From positions 372,001 through 436,000 of the forward strand of contig DASQAF010000009.1 of the NCBI GenBank assembly GCA_035635855.1: a stretch of 64,000 bases of DNA. Direction: 5' to 3'. Of the stretch, positions 24,619 to 32,289 are shown in pieces; position 1 is the stretch's first letter, and every line of letters begins with the position of its first letter. Source of the DNA: UBA11740 sp035635855. GTDB lineage: Bacteria; Acidobacteriota; Blastocatellia; Pyrinomonadales; Pyrinomonadaceae. Under the pieces are notes generated by a model. The model saw only the letters and a list, made by a program, of their open reading frames with translations, searched no databases and was not told the origin of the DNA. The position numbers were made by a program, and so were the translations under genes.

Positions 24619-25887
24619 ATGATACGACGAGCAAGAATCAACAACTATAAGTCGCTTAAGTCGGCGGAAGTAAGATTCCCTAACCTTACTGTTATCATTG
24701 GTCCCAATGCAGCTGGGAAGAGCAATCTCCTTGACGCTCTCAATCTTGTTTCTAAGTTGGTCACATCCAAGAACATCAAGGAAGCGTTTGAAGGCCATCG
24801 CGGTCTGCCGCTTGAAAGCGTCTATTACAGTAAAGGTTCGCTCGCAGAACTCTTATCTGAGGACACCCACCGCATGGAGTTCGAGATCGACGTTGAACTG
24901 AGCGATATCGCGGTCCAGGAAACCGAACAGCGCGTTCGCGACTTGCGGAAAGGGATCGATGACAAGAATGGTTCGGGTTCGGATCGTTTGCGAATTACTG
25001 AACGCTTTCTTCGTTATAAGGTTGCCCTAGAAATCCAGTCAAGGTCGGGTGTAATGCGGGTAATGGATGAGAGCCTCGCCGCGCTGAGAAGGGATGGCGA
25101 AGAAAAGGCAAGAAAACCTTTTTTAGAGAAGGTCGGCAACCGCCTAAGCTTACGAATGGAAGGTCAAGCTCATCCAACTATGCACGAGATAGGCTTAGAC
25201 TACACACTAGCATCAACCTCACTCTACCCGCCCCATTATCCGCACTTGACCGCTTTACGCGAAGAGATGTCGAGGTGTCGGTTCTACTACTTCGAGCCCC
25301 GCGCTCTCATGCGCGAAGCCAACGCTATTGCAGACGTTTCGGTATTAGGCCCGAGGGGCGAAGAGCTTGCAGCCTTTTATCACACGCTGTCGCTGAAACG
25401 GCCTAAGCAGATGGATGCGTTGAAGCTAACCGCCAAGCAACTGTTGCCTAGGTTAACGAATATTGACGTAGAAAGTACCGACAAGGCTGAACTATTTTTA
25501 CGAGTGTGGGAGGATGGTGCTTCTTACTCAAATCGCCTTATCTCGGAAGGAACCCTTCGGGTCCTGGGACTTCTAGCGGTTCTTTCTCCAACTAGCGGGT
25601 CAACCACCATAGGCTATGAAGAGCCCGAAAACGGCGTTCATCCAAGAAGACTTAGCCAAATGGCGGAGCTATTGAAGAACGCCGCTAACAAGTCGAGACA
25701 AATCATCGTTAATACACACTCACCTATTCTTCCAACCTATTTTCGTAATGACAACTTGCTCGTCTGTCGCCGTACGCACTCATCTACTGAATTCATTCCA
25801 TTCAAGTCAATTGGTCCGCTCTATCGCGATTCGGAGATTGCCTCTCATCTTGAAGAACAAATAATTCGAGGGGACTATGGCGGCTAG
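24619..25887 (+). CDS. AAA (OLD/RecF-like) ATPase, first gene of a two-gene cassette
   Basis: 422 aa. Walker A is GPNAAGKS at residues 28-35; a long insert follows (about residues 80-300), then the signature-like LISEGTLRVLGLL near residue 308, Walker B with EEPE at 334-337 (IGYEEPENGVHPRRL) and the H-loop THSP at 366-369. This order is like AAA_21/OLD-type ATPases used in several anti-phage systems. The gene is lower in GC than its neighbours and its last 11 bases overlap the next gene (GACTATGGCGG). Together with the TOPRIM-like partner it is a candidate defence module, but similar ATPases occur outside defence. Confidence 0.8.
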   Translation: MIRRARINNYKSLKSAEVRFPNLTVIIGPNAAGKSNLLDALNLVSKLVTSKNIKEAFEGHRGLPLESVYYSKGSLAELLSEDTHRMEFEIDVELSDIAVQETEQRVRDLRKGIDDKNGSGSDRLRITERFLRYKVALEIQSRSGVMRVMDESLAALRRDGEEKARKPFLEKVGNRLSLRMEGQAHPTMHEIGLDYTLASTSLYPPHYPHLTALREEMSRCRFYYFEPRALMREANAIADVSVLGPRGEELAAFYHTLSLKRPKQMDALKLTAKQLLPRLTNIDVESTDKAELFLRVWEDGASYSNRLISEGTLRVLGLLAVLSPTSGSTTIGYEEPENGVHPRRLSQMAELLKNAANKSRQIIVNTHSPILPTYFRNDNLLVCRRTHSSTEFIPFKSIGPLYRDSEIASHLEEQIIRGDYGG

Positions 25888-26515
25888 TCTATCCGTTGCC
25901 TTCTTTCTTGAGGATATCGGGCAGGAAGCAATCATCCCCCCGCTATTCAAACGAGTTGCCGTTGAAGAGGGGTTGGGCTCCGACCAGTTAGAATGTCAGG
26001 TACTTCATTCTCGCGGAGGTGGTTCTCTTGCTGCTTACGCAAAATTTCTGAAAGATGCGAAGAAGAGTCGTCTCGCCAGTGCAAACTTGTTGATAGTTGG
26101 ATCAGATGGAAACTGCAAAGGCTTTGCTACTAGACGCGAGCAAATTCTCAAAAAGGCAATTGGCTCGCCCTTCACGGAGGTTATTGCTGCAGTTCCCGAT
26201 CCTCATGTTGAGCGATGGTACCTTCTTGATATTGCCGCGCTAGCGAACGCAGCGGGCGTACACATTGCGCTACCTCCTGTTCCAGAGAAGTGCGAAAAGG
26301 ACCTATACAAGAATATTCTGCGACACGCATTCGACAATACTGAGGTGACCCCTCCTTTGGGTGGCATCGAATATGGTGAGAGAGTCGCGGAGGGAATGAA
26401 CCTCTACTCTGCTGCGAAGCAAGATCACGGTCTTGCTGATTTCTTAGACAGAGCGCGAGCTTGGCTAAAGCAACAGCATGTGATTCTCGCCGGGGATCCA
26501 GAGGGGTCAACGTAG
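25877..26515 (+). CDS. TOPRIM-like partner protein of the ATPase
   Basis: 212 aa. The N-terminus FFLEDIGQEAIIPPLF near residue 9 has an acidic residue before a helix, LLIVGSDGNCKGFATRREQ near residue 71 contains a D-x-N, and VPDPHVERWYLLD near residue 106 is a motif seen in TOPRIM-like/RloB-like partners of AAA ATPases. These would place metal-binding acids E12/E17, D77 and E112. The start overlaps the ATPase gene by 11 nt. I infer a nuclease-type partner; the fold is not proven from sequence alone. Confidence 0.6.
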   Translation: MAASLSVAFFLEDIGQEAIIPPLFKRVAVEEGLGSDQLECQVLHSRGGGSLAAYAKFLKDAKKSRLASANLLIVGSDGNCKGFATRREQILKKAIGSPFTEVIAAVPDPHVERWYLLDIAALANAAGVHIALPPVPEKCEKDLYKNILRHAFDNTEVTPPLGGIEYGERVAEGMNLYSAAKQDHGLADFLDRARAWLKQQHVILAGDPEGST

Positions 26516-26541
26516 GTTGCATCTATCGGACGTCAGAAACA

Positions 26542-27270
26542 TCACCGTCCTGAGTCGTACCAGTATCGCCTCGCCAGCTTCTCGTCGTGCCAGTTCCAGG
26601 TCAGCAGACTCTTGAAGACGTGGGCGAGCATCCAGAAGTAATGCCAGTCTCCGAATTGATCGAACTTGCGCGTGCAGGCGAGAGCTTTCACCTGCGGCAG
26701 CCGGATCGTCTTCTGGCCCCGCGTCCGGCCCAGACGCCGGAGCGCCAATGGCAGGATCACGTCTTCGGCATACATGCGACTTTCATCATATCCGCCCACT
26801 GCCGCAAAATCTTCGCGACGACAGAATGACAAGCCTGTGTCCAGTCCCGTCAGCAACACCATCGGCATCGCCACACAGTAAGTGACCATCAGAGCGAATG
26901 ACTTTCTTTCCAGAACCGCGCCGGTGACGCCCCAGATATAGCGCCCACTCTTCATCGCCTGGTCGATGGCGTTGAAAGTCTCGGGATGCACGGCTGAGTC
27001 GGCATCGATGAAGCAGAGAATCTCTCCGCAGCCGGCGCGAGCGCCGCCATTGCGCGCGGCGGCGATACACCGCTTTGTAATTGTGACCACGCGTGCGCCG
27101 CGGGCTGCCGCAACTTCGGCCGTGAGGTCGGTAGAAGAATTGTCGGCGACGATCACTTCAATCTGATCGGATCCGCCGGAAAAGTTGGATCTCGCCACCT
27201 CGATCGAATCCAATAGCCGCGGCAGAAAGCTTTCCTCGTTGTATGCCGGAATGATTATTGAGAATCTCAT
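26542..27270 (-). CDS. Family 2 glycosyltransferase
   Basis: 242 aa, GT-A fold. FSIIIPAYNEESFLPRLLDS starts the nucleotide-sugar domain, ADNSSTDLTAEVA follows near residue 42, and CFIDADSAVHPETF near residue 90 is the metal-binding D-x-D. AEDVILPLALRRLG near residue 168 is the acceptor-side ED motif. There are no membrane anchors. The substrate is unknown. A double-hairpin repeat lies just upstream of the gene. Confidence 0.88.
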   Translation of the reverse strand: MRFSIIIPAYNEESFLPRLLDSIEVARSNFSGGSDQIEVIVADNSSTDLTAEVAAARGARVVTITKRCIAAARNGGARAGCGEILCFIDADSAVHPETFNAIDQAMKSGRYIWGVTGAVLERKSFALMVTYCVAMPMVLLTGLDTGLSFCRREDFAAVGGYDESRMYAEDVILPLALRRLGRTRGQKTIRLPQVKALACTRKFDQFGDWHYFWMLAHVFKSLLTWNWHDEKLARRYWYDSGR

Positions 27271-27276
27271 ACGAGT

Positions 27277-27337
27277 TTGGAGTACCGACTTTAGTCGGCC
27301 GTTACAAGGAACCGCCTAAAGGCGGGACTCCCAACTT
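27277..27337. repeat. Double-hairpin repeat between GT2 and DUF434 genes
   Basis: GGAGTACC then hairpins CCGACT-TT-AGTCGG and CCGCCT-AA-AGGCGG, then GGACTCCC. It is related to the copies at 7618, 31543 and 35868. Confidence 0.75.
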
Positions 27338-28059
27338 TAACAGCTTAGATCAATCAGCCATGACTCAGCTAGATATCTATCAATCAAAACTCGATTCAGG
27401 TTGAGCCACCGCGTAAGCTGATCCAGCAGGTGAGAATCGGACGAAACTACTATGCGGTCAGACGCCGCCATCTCAGCATCTGGATCAAAGGCGACCTCGA
27501 CGCTCCAGTTCCAATCCTTTTCGCGAGCGAATTGCCGGATTCGATTCGCCAGCCGCCCGCTGTTTGAGATCGGACGATCAAGCAGCCAGGCAACGGATTT
27601 CGGCCCCAGCGTCGCAAATACCTCGCCGATCAACCCGATCGCCTGATCGGTTTCGTTGACTGCCCGATATGAGCCATGAACGCCCGACAAATCGCGGAGG
27701 CAATGGTCGCGACAAGCCAGCAAGACGCCGCCGCTTAACGCTGCTTCAACCGTAATGATCAGGTTAAAGCCGTCTACGATTAAGTCCTCGTCGGTGACGG
27801 CTTCGGAGGAAACCAGGCTGTGGAGTCTTCGCGACTGGCTTTGATCGGAACACGCAGCGCGCGAGACTGCGAGCCGTTGCCGATCGGTTAGCGTGTATCT
27901 GTCGCCAACCAATTTGAGCGCTCCTTTCAGTGAATAGTGGCGTGTCAAAAGCCACGACAACTCGCTGACTGCTGAGCGCAGCACCGGAAGTTGTTCGGCC
28001 GCGAACAGCTTTTTATCTTCAGGATGCGCGCCACGATGTTTACGAATGTCCGGGCTCAT
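27337..28059 (-). CDS. DUF434 and DUF5616 domain protein
   Basis: 240 aa. The first part with LRSAVSELSWLLTRHYSLKGALKLVGDRYTL and RLAVSRAACSD matches DUF434. The remainder (LIVDGFNLIITVEAALSGG, DLSGVHGSYR, AWLLDRPISNSGRLANRIR, VSSDSHLLDQL) matches DUF5616, PIN-like with acidic residues at DGFN, LLDRP and SDSH. It may be a nuclease-like cytoplasmic protein. Function unknown. Confidence 0.75.
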   Translation of the reverse strand: MSPDIRKHRGAHPEDKKLFAAEQLPVLRSAVSELSWLLTRHYSLKGALKLVGDRYTLTDRQRLAVSRAACSDQSQSRRLHSLVSSEAVTDEDLIVDGFNLIITVEAALSGGVLLACRDHCLRDLSGVHGSYRAVNETDQAIGLIGEVFATLGPKSVAWLLDRPISNSGRLANRIRQFAREKDWNWSVEVAFDPDAEMAASDRIVVSSDSHLLDQLTRWLNLNRVLIDRYLAESWLIDLSC

Positions 28060-28118
28060 AACTTAACCAGATGCTATCTTACGCCAGCTTAAGTATTCTG
28101 ATAGACTCCAGAAAAATC

Positions 28119-29231
28119 ATGCTCAAGACACGATCGCCGCTGGTGCTAGTCTTATTCGGGCTTCTTGCTGTTCCATCTTTCGCCGTAACACAGCAGACGA
28201 AGTCTGAACAACTTTCACTAACTCAAACCGAAGCTTCACACTTTGCCAGGCTCGCGCTGAAGTGCCTCCGCAAGGAATATCCTAACAAGCCCGATCACAC
28301 GATCAACGACTCGAACGATGTACGCAATCCGCGAGCGATGCACGCGGCGTTTTATGGTTGCTACGACTGGCACTCGTCAGTGCACGGCCACTGGATGCTG
28401 GTCCATCTATTGCGCCTGTTTCCGTCGCTGCCCGAAGCGCGCGACATTCGCTCGGCCCTCGATGCAAATCTCAGCGATAAAAACATCAAGAATGAAGTTG
28501 CCTATCTTAACCAGCACAACCGCGCTTCATTTGAGCGCACTTACGGTTGGGCGTGGCTGCTGAAACTCGCGGCAGAGCTACACGATTGGAACGATGCAGA
28601 TGGCCAGCGCTGGTCGCAAAATCTGCAGCCGCTAGCCGACGCATTTGCTGAAAAGTATCTCGCCTTCCTACCCAAACAGACCTATCCGATTCGCACCGGA
28701 GTTCATCCAAACACCGCTTTCGGCCTGGCGTTCGCGCTCGACTATGCACGAGCAGTTAACAATACAAAGTTGGCGTCGCTGATCGTCGAGCGCAGCCGCA
28801 CCTACTATGGTCACGACGTGAATTACCCTGGCTCGTGGGAGCCCGGCGGCGAGGATTTCTTTTCACCGGCGCTGATGGAAGCCGATTTGATGCGCCGCGT
28901 GATGAACCAACGCGAGTTCGTGCGCTGGTTTCAGCAGTTCCTGCCGGGCATCGCGCGCGGCGCGCCAAAAGAATTATTGCAACCGGCGACTGTGACCGAC
29001 CGCAGCGATCCCAAACTGGTGCATCTCGACGGCCTGAATCTCAGCCGCGCCTGGTGCATGCGCAATATCGCCGCCGCTTTGCCGCAAAACCATCCCGCAC
29101 GCCGGACTCTAGCTCACTCGGCCGCAGCCCACGCGCGCGCAGCGTTGCCTTATGTGGCCAGCGGTAACTATGAAGGCGAGCATTGGTTGGCTTCGTTTGC
29201 CGTGTATCTGCTCACGACTCCGGCGCCGTAA
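28119..29231 (+). CDS. DUF2891-family secreted protein
   Basis: 370 aa from the ATG at 28119; an open frame extends to 28071. The signal peptide is LVLVLFGLLAVPSFA. The mature protein is helical with the DUF2891 pattern ALKCLRKEYPNKPDH, CYDWHSSVHGHWMLVH, ERTYGWAWLLKLAAEL, HPNTAFGLAFALDYA and YEGEHWLASFAVYLL. The helical repeats resemble an alpha/alpha toroid as in some glycosidases, but no catalytic residues can be named. It is periplasmic or surface. Divergent from DUF434. Confidence 0.75.
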   Translation: MLKTRSPLVLVLFGLLAVPSFAVTQQTKSEQLSLTQTEASHFARLALKCLRKEYPNKPDHTINDSNDVRNPRAMHAAFYGCYDWHSSVHGHWMLVHLLRLFPSLPEARDIRSALDANLSDKNIKNEVAYLNQHNRASFERTYGWAWLLKLAAELHDWNDADGQRWSQNLQPLADAFAEKYLAFLPKQTYPIRTGVHPNTAFGLAFALDYARAVNNTKLASLIVERSRTYYGHDVNYPGSWEPGGEDFFSPALMEADLMRRVMNQREFVRWFQQFLPGIARGAPKELLQPATVTDRSDPKLVHLDGLNLSRAWCMRNIAAALPQNHPARRTLAHSAAAHARAALPYVASGNYEGEHWLASFAVYLLTTPAP

Positions 29232-29272
29232 GGTTCTCCACCATCACTAGTTTGATGGTTTTGGAGAAGTCA

Positions 29273-29364
29273 ATTAAACGCAGAGGGCGCAGAGGTTTTC
29301 GCAGAGGAACGCAAAGGCTTTTCTCTGCGTCCCTTTGCGATAGCCTCTGCGTTCTTTGCGTTGA
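29273..29364. repeat. Word-type inverted repeat (CGCAGAGG words)
   Basis: The left arm (29273-29315, CGCAGAGGGCGCAGAGG then CGCAGAGGAACGCAAAGG) and right arm (29323-29364, CTCTGCGTCCCTTTGCG then CTCTGCGTTCTTTGCG) are complementary. It sits between DUF2891 and the aconitase-like gene. Confidence 0.75.
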
Positions 29365-29448
29365 AACCATCTTGCCCACTCCGATGTTTCCGAGATAAGA
29401 GGCTATAATAGGATTGAATAATGATTGTATGAATTTGCCGGAGTGATA

Positions 29449-31536
29449 ATGCCTACAGATAAGTTTGCCAGAAGAGACGATCAAGTGAAGTTCACCGGTC
29501 GAATCCTATTTCTAACTGAAGACACTTCTTTAATTCGCCAACAATTGGAAGCTGCCGGCGCCGAAGCGAATCGTTTGGAGACTGAACTCACCGCGCGTCT
29601 GATGAAAGACGATCTGCCGTTGATGAATAACATCTCGACCGACGAGATCACGCCCGGCTGGGTTTGTTTCCATTACGACGAAACTCTGGGCCAATACGTC
29701 TTTGTCGGCATGCGCGAAGGCGCGGTCAAGAAAGATGAAGTAAAGAGAGGCGGCTTTGCGGTTGTCGTTTCAGGTCAATCAAAAGGCTGCGGCTCGTCGC
29801 GCGAAACCGCGCCTTACGCTGAGAAATGGGCCGGAATTCAACTGGTCATCGCGAAGAGTATCGAGAAGATCTACGGACAGAACTCACAGAACATTGGCTT
29901 GCTGACTTCGACCGACTTTGGCTTGATTGAACGCATTCGGCGCGGGGAAGAAATCGCGCTGGCAGAATTCACCAAAAGTCTCGATCCAATTTCCAGAGAT
30001 ATTGTCGAGTACGGCGGGCTGTTCAATTACAACCAGGCTCGCGTGGCCGGCGTGGTTTCGCCACCGCCAATACAAGTACCCACCTCAAGTGTCGGAAGCC
30101 CGCGCGTAAGCAAGGGCTCGCTAGCGGAGATTGCCCTCCCTGACGGTCGGGCTTCAGACACGCCGCGGCCGATGAACATCGTCGAGAAGATCATTGCGCG
30201 TCATGCTTTCGTCAAAGCCGGACAGATCGGCGTTGCAGCAGTGAAGCCCGGCGATGCCTTGTTCGCGGTAGCCGACGTGCGCTTCTCGCATGAATACGTG
30301 ACGCCCATGGCGGCGTCGCTCTTAACGCAAGCGTTGGGCGCGGACGCGCGCGTTACCGAGCCTGAATCCGTCTTCGCTTTCCGCGATCACCTGACCTTCC
30401 TAAACAAAGTGATGTCGCCGAAGCATCGCGAGATGGGCTTGCTCGAGAAGGCCGAAGGTCTCGCCACCACGCAGGAGAGTTTCACGAAGCAGCAAGGCAT
30501 AAAGCTCTATGGCGAGAACCCTGATGGCGGTTCGGAAGCGATTTGTCATAACGCAGTCGTTGAGGACCTCGCCTTGCCGGGCCAGATCGTGATCGGCACT
30601 GACTCGCATACCTGCATGGCGGGCGTGCTGGGTTGTTTTGCGTTCGGTGTCGGCTCGACCGACATGGCCAACGCCTGGTTCACGAAAGACATTCGCATTC
30701 GCGTGCCGGAAACCGTGCGCTACGTTTTGAGAGGCCGCAAGCGCGCGGACGTGGCAGCCAAGGATGTGATGCTCTACATCCTGGCGACCGATTACATGAA
30801 GACAAGCAAGGGCATCGGCAAAGTTTTGGAATTTGCCGGCGATGATCTCGCTAATTGGGCGATGGACGAGCGGGCGACGTTGACGAACATGGCGGTTGAG
30901 GCCGGAGGGACGACGGGAATAATCGAGCCTGATGAATCAACGCTCGAATACATCGTAAAAATGCGCGGCCTGGAACCTGATGAGGTGCGCAAAGGATTTG
31001 TGTACAGCGATCCGGACGCCGAATATGCGGCTACCTTTGAAATCGATCTCGATGAGGTTCGGCCGATGGTCGCGCTCCCCGGCGATCCGCGCAACGGCAT
31101 TCCCATTGACGAGCTCACTGAAGAAGTGCGCATCGACGCAGCCTATGGCGGTTCATGCACCGGCGGCAAGATGGCCGACATGGATATGTACGCGGCTGTC
31201 TTGCAGAACGCGCTCGCGCAAGGCAAGCACGTCGCACCGGGCGTGCACCTCTATCTGCAATTCGGCTCGCAGAAGATCAAACAGTACGCGAGGCAGCGCG
31301 GTTACATTCAGATCTTTGAAGAAGCCGGAGCGGAATTGATCGATCCAAGCTGCGGCGCCTGTATCAACGCCGGCCCGGGTGCTTCCAAAACGGCTGAAAC
31401 CGTAACCGTCAGCGCCCAGAACCGAAACTTTCCCGGCCGCAGCGGTCCCGGAAAGTTGTACCTCGCTTCACCTTACGTTGTGGCGGCTTCAGCCATTGCC
31501 GGCAAGATTGTCGAGCCCGATGAGTTTTTGAATTAA
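29449..31536 (+). CDS. Aconitase/3-isopropylmalate-dehydratase-like enzyme, small and large domains fused
   Basis: 695 aa from the ATG at 29449, which follows GGAG. The order is reversed from classical aconitase: the small swivel-like domain comes first (residues ~1-205, with NNISTDEITPGW and GSSRETAPYAEKW), then the large domain (~235-695). The large domain holds GTDSHTCMAGVLG, the cluster-binding CTGGKMADMD and DPSCGACINAG with three cysteines in the 4Fe-4S pattern. It should isomerise a hydroxy-acid via dehydration; substrate, aconitate, isopropylmalate or homoaconitate, is not clear. The linker near residues 213-238 (codons 30089-30161) is encoded by a GTGTC-type repeat inserted in frame. 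Confidence 0.8.
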   Translation: MPTDKFARRDDQVKFTGRILFLTEDTSLIRQQLEAAGAEANRLETELTARLMKDDLPLMNNISTDEITPGWVCFHYDETLGQYVFVGMREGAVKKDEVKRGGFAVVVSGQSKGCGSSRETAPYAEKWAGIQLVIAKSIEKIYGQNSQNIGLLTSTDFGLIERIRRGEEIALAEFTKSLDPISRDIVEYGGLFNYNQARVAGVVSPPPIQVPTSSVGSPRVSKGSLAEIALPDGRASDTPRPMNIVEKIIARHAFVKAGQIGVAAVKPGDALFAVADVRFSHEYVTPMAASLLTQALGADARVTEPESVFAFRDHLTFLNKVMSPKHREMGLLEKAEGLATTQESFTKQQGIKLYGENPDGGSEAICHNAVVEDLALPGQIVIGTDSHTCMAGVLGCFAFGVGSTDMANAWFTKDIRIRVPETVRYVLRGRKRADVAAKDVMLYILATDYMKTSKGIGKVLEFAGDDLANWAMDERATLTNMAVEAGGTTGIIEPDESTLEYIVKMRGLEPDEVRKGFVYSDPDAEYAATFEIDLDEVRPMVALPGDPRNGIPIDELTEEVRIDAAYGGSCTGGKMADMDMYAAVLQNALAQGKHVAPGVHLYLQFGSQKIKQYARQRGYIQIFEEAGAELIDPSCGACINAGPGASKTAETVTVSAQNRNFPGRSGPGKLYLASPYVVAASAIAGKIVEPDEFLN
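30089..30161. repeat. GTGTC-type repeat inserted in frame in the aconitase-like gene
   Basis: 73 bp. It starts GTGTCGGAAGCCCGCGCG and ends CGGTCGGGCTTCAGACAC, arms of one inverted repeat. The left part matches the start of the intergenic repeat at 41883 (GTGTCAGAAGTCCGCGCGTC), and the right part matches the end of the one at 37916-38021. Translation through it gives SVGSPRVSKGSLAEIALPDG, within the interdomain linker. Confidence 0.8.
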
Positions 31537-31542
31537 CGCGCG

Positions 31543-31616
31543 TTCAGAGTACCGACTTCAGTCGGGTTTTGTGGTCGAGAAACAGCCCAACCAAAGTTAG
31601 TACTCTAAACACCTGT
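31543..31616. repeat. Double-hairpin repeat downstream of the aconitase-like gene
   Basis: GAGTACCGACTTCAGTCGGG forms the first hairpin with a TC loop; CCCAACCAAAGTTAGTACTC is the second, imperfect arm. Nearly the same sequence is at 35868-35945, and both end TAAAC(A/G)CCTGTG. Confidence 0.8.
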
Positions 31617-31707
31617 GAATTTCCGCCTTCTCGTGTATTATAGCGCCGCTTTTTCAATCCCTTTCCATAACGGTTCAGCGTGGCTGAACTCTGAAGGAGT
31701 TACCCCG

Positions 31708-32103
31708 ATGTTGAAACGAACTTTTTTGATTTTTGCCGTTCTGTCAGCCGTCTTTTTGATCGGATGTGGCAAGACTGAAACCACAAACAATAGCAATTCG
31801 ACGGCGATGGATAGTAATAAGAACACGAGTAAGACGACGACCACCACCTCATCAACTACCACGAGCGGCGAAAAGATCGGCATTCCCGAATGCGACGATT
31901 TTATTGCCAAGTATGAGGCCTGCGTCTCCAGCAAAGTACCCGAGATGGTCCGGGGGCAATTTAAGAACGCTCTGACAGAATGGCGAAAGAACTGGAAGAA
32001 ACTCGCTGAAGACCCGGCGAACAAAGAACAGCTCACCAAAGCTTGCAAGCAGGCAGCTGAGCAACAGGCGGCGGCGCTGAAGTCTTATGGCTGCACCTTT
32101 TAG
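31708..32103 (+). CDS. Small lipoprotein, Ser/Thr-rich linker
   Basis: 131 aa from the ATG at 31708, preceded by GAAGGAG; an earlier in-frame ATG at 31615 lies in unlikely sequence. The signal peptide LIFAVLSAVFLIGC includes a lipobox LIGC near residue 16. A Thr/Ser/Asn-rich stretch follows (residues ~20-50) and a globular helical part (IPECDDFIAKYEACVSSKVP) with cysteines (ECDDF, EACVS, KACKQ, YGCTF) spaced like two disulfides. Likely outer-membrane or periplasmic. Function unknown. Confidence 0.75.
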   Translation: MLKRTFLIFAVLSAVFLIGCGKTETTNNSNSTAMDSNKNTSKTTTTTSSTTTSGEKIGIPECDDFIAKYEACVSSKVPEMVRGQFKNALTEWRKNWKKLAEDPANKEQLTKACKQAAEQQAAALKSYGCTF

Positions 32104-32160
32104 TTGACCCTCCCGGTTGAAGAAATTTCCAGGTCTGACCGGGTTCCGCGAAATTGAGGG

Positions 32161-32260
32161 AGTCGCTCGACCGTGAGGGCGGACGCGCATCGCATCGGGT
32201 ACAGAACTCCGATTCATCGGGGTTCTGTGCCGAGCCATCCTCGCTTGGGCTACTGCCAAA
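32161..32260. repeat. Intergenic inverted repeat with GGTACAGAAC arm
   Basis: TCGGGTACAGAAC (about 32196-32208) and its complement GTTCTGTGCCGA (about 32222-32233) flank a short dyad CCGAT-TC-ATCGG. The arm sequence is shared with the larger repeat at 33793-33926. Confidence 0.6.
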
Positions 32261-32289
32261 AACCGACCTCGCTGCTATAATCCCCCATC

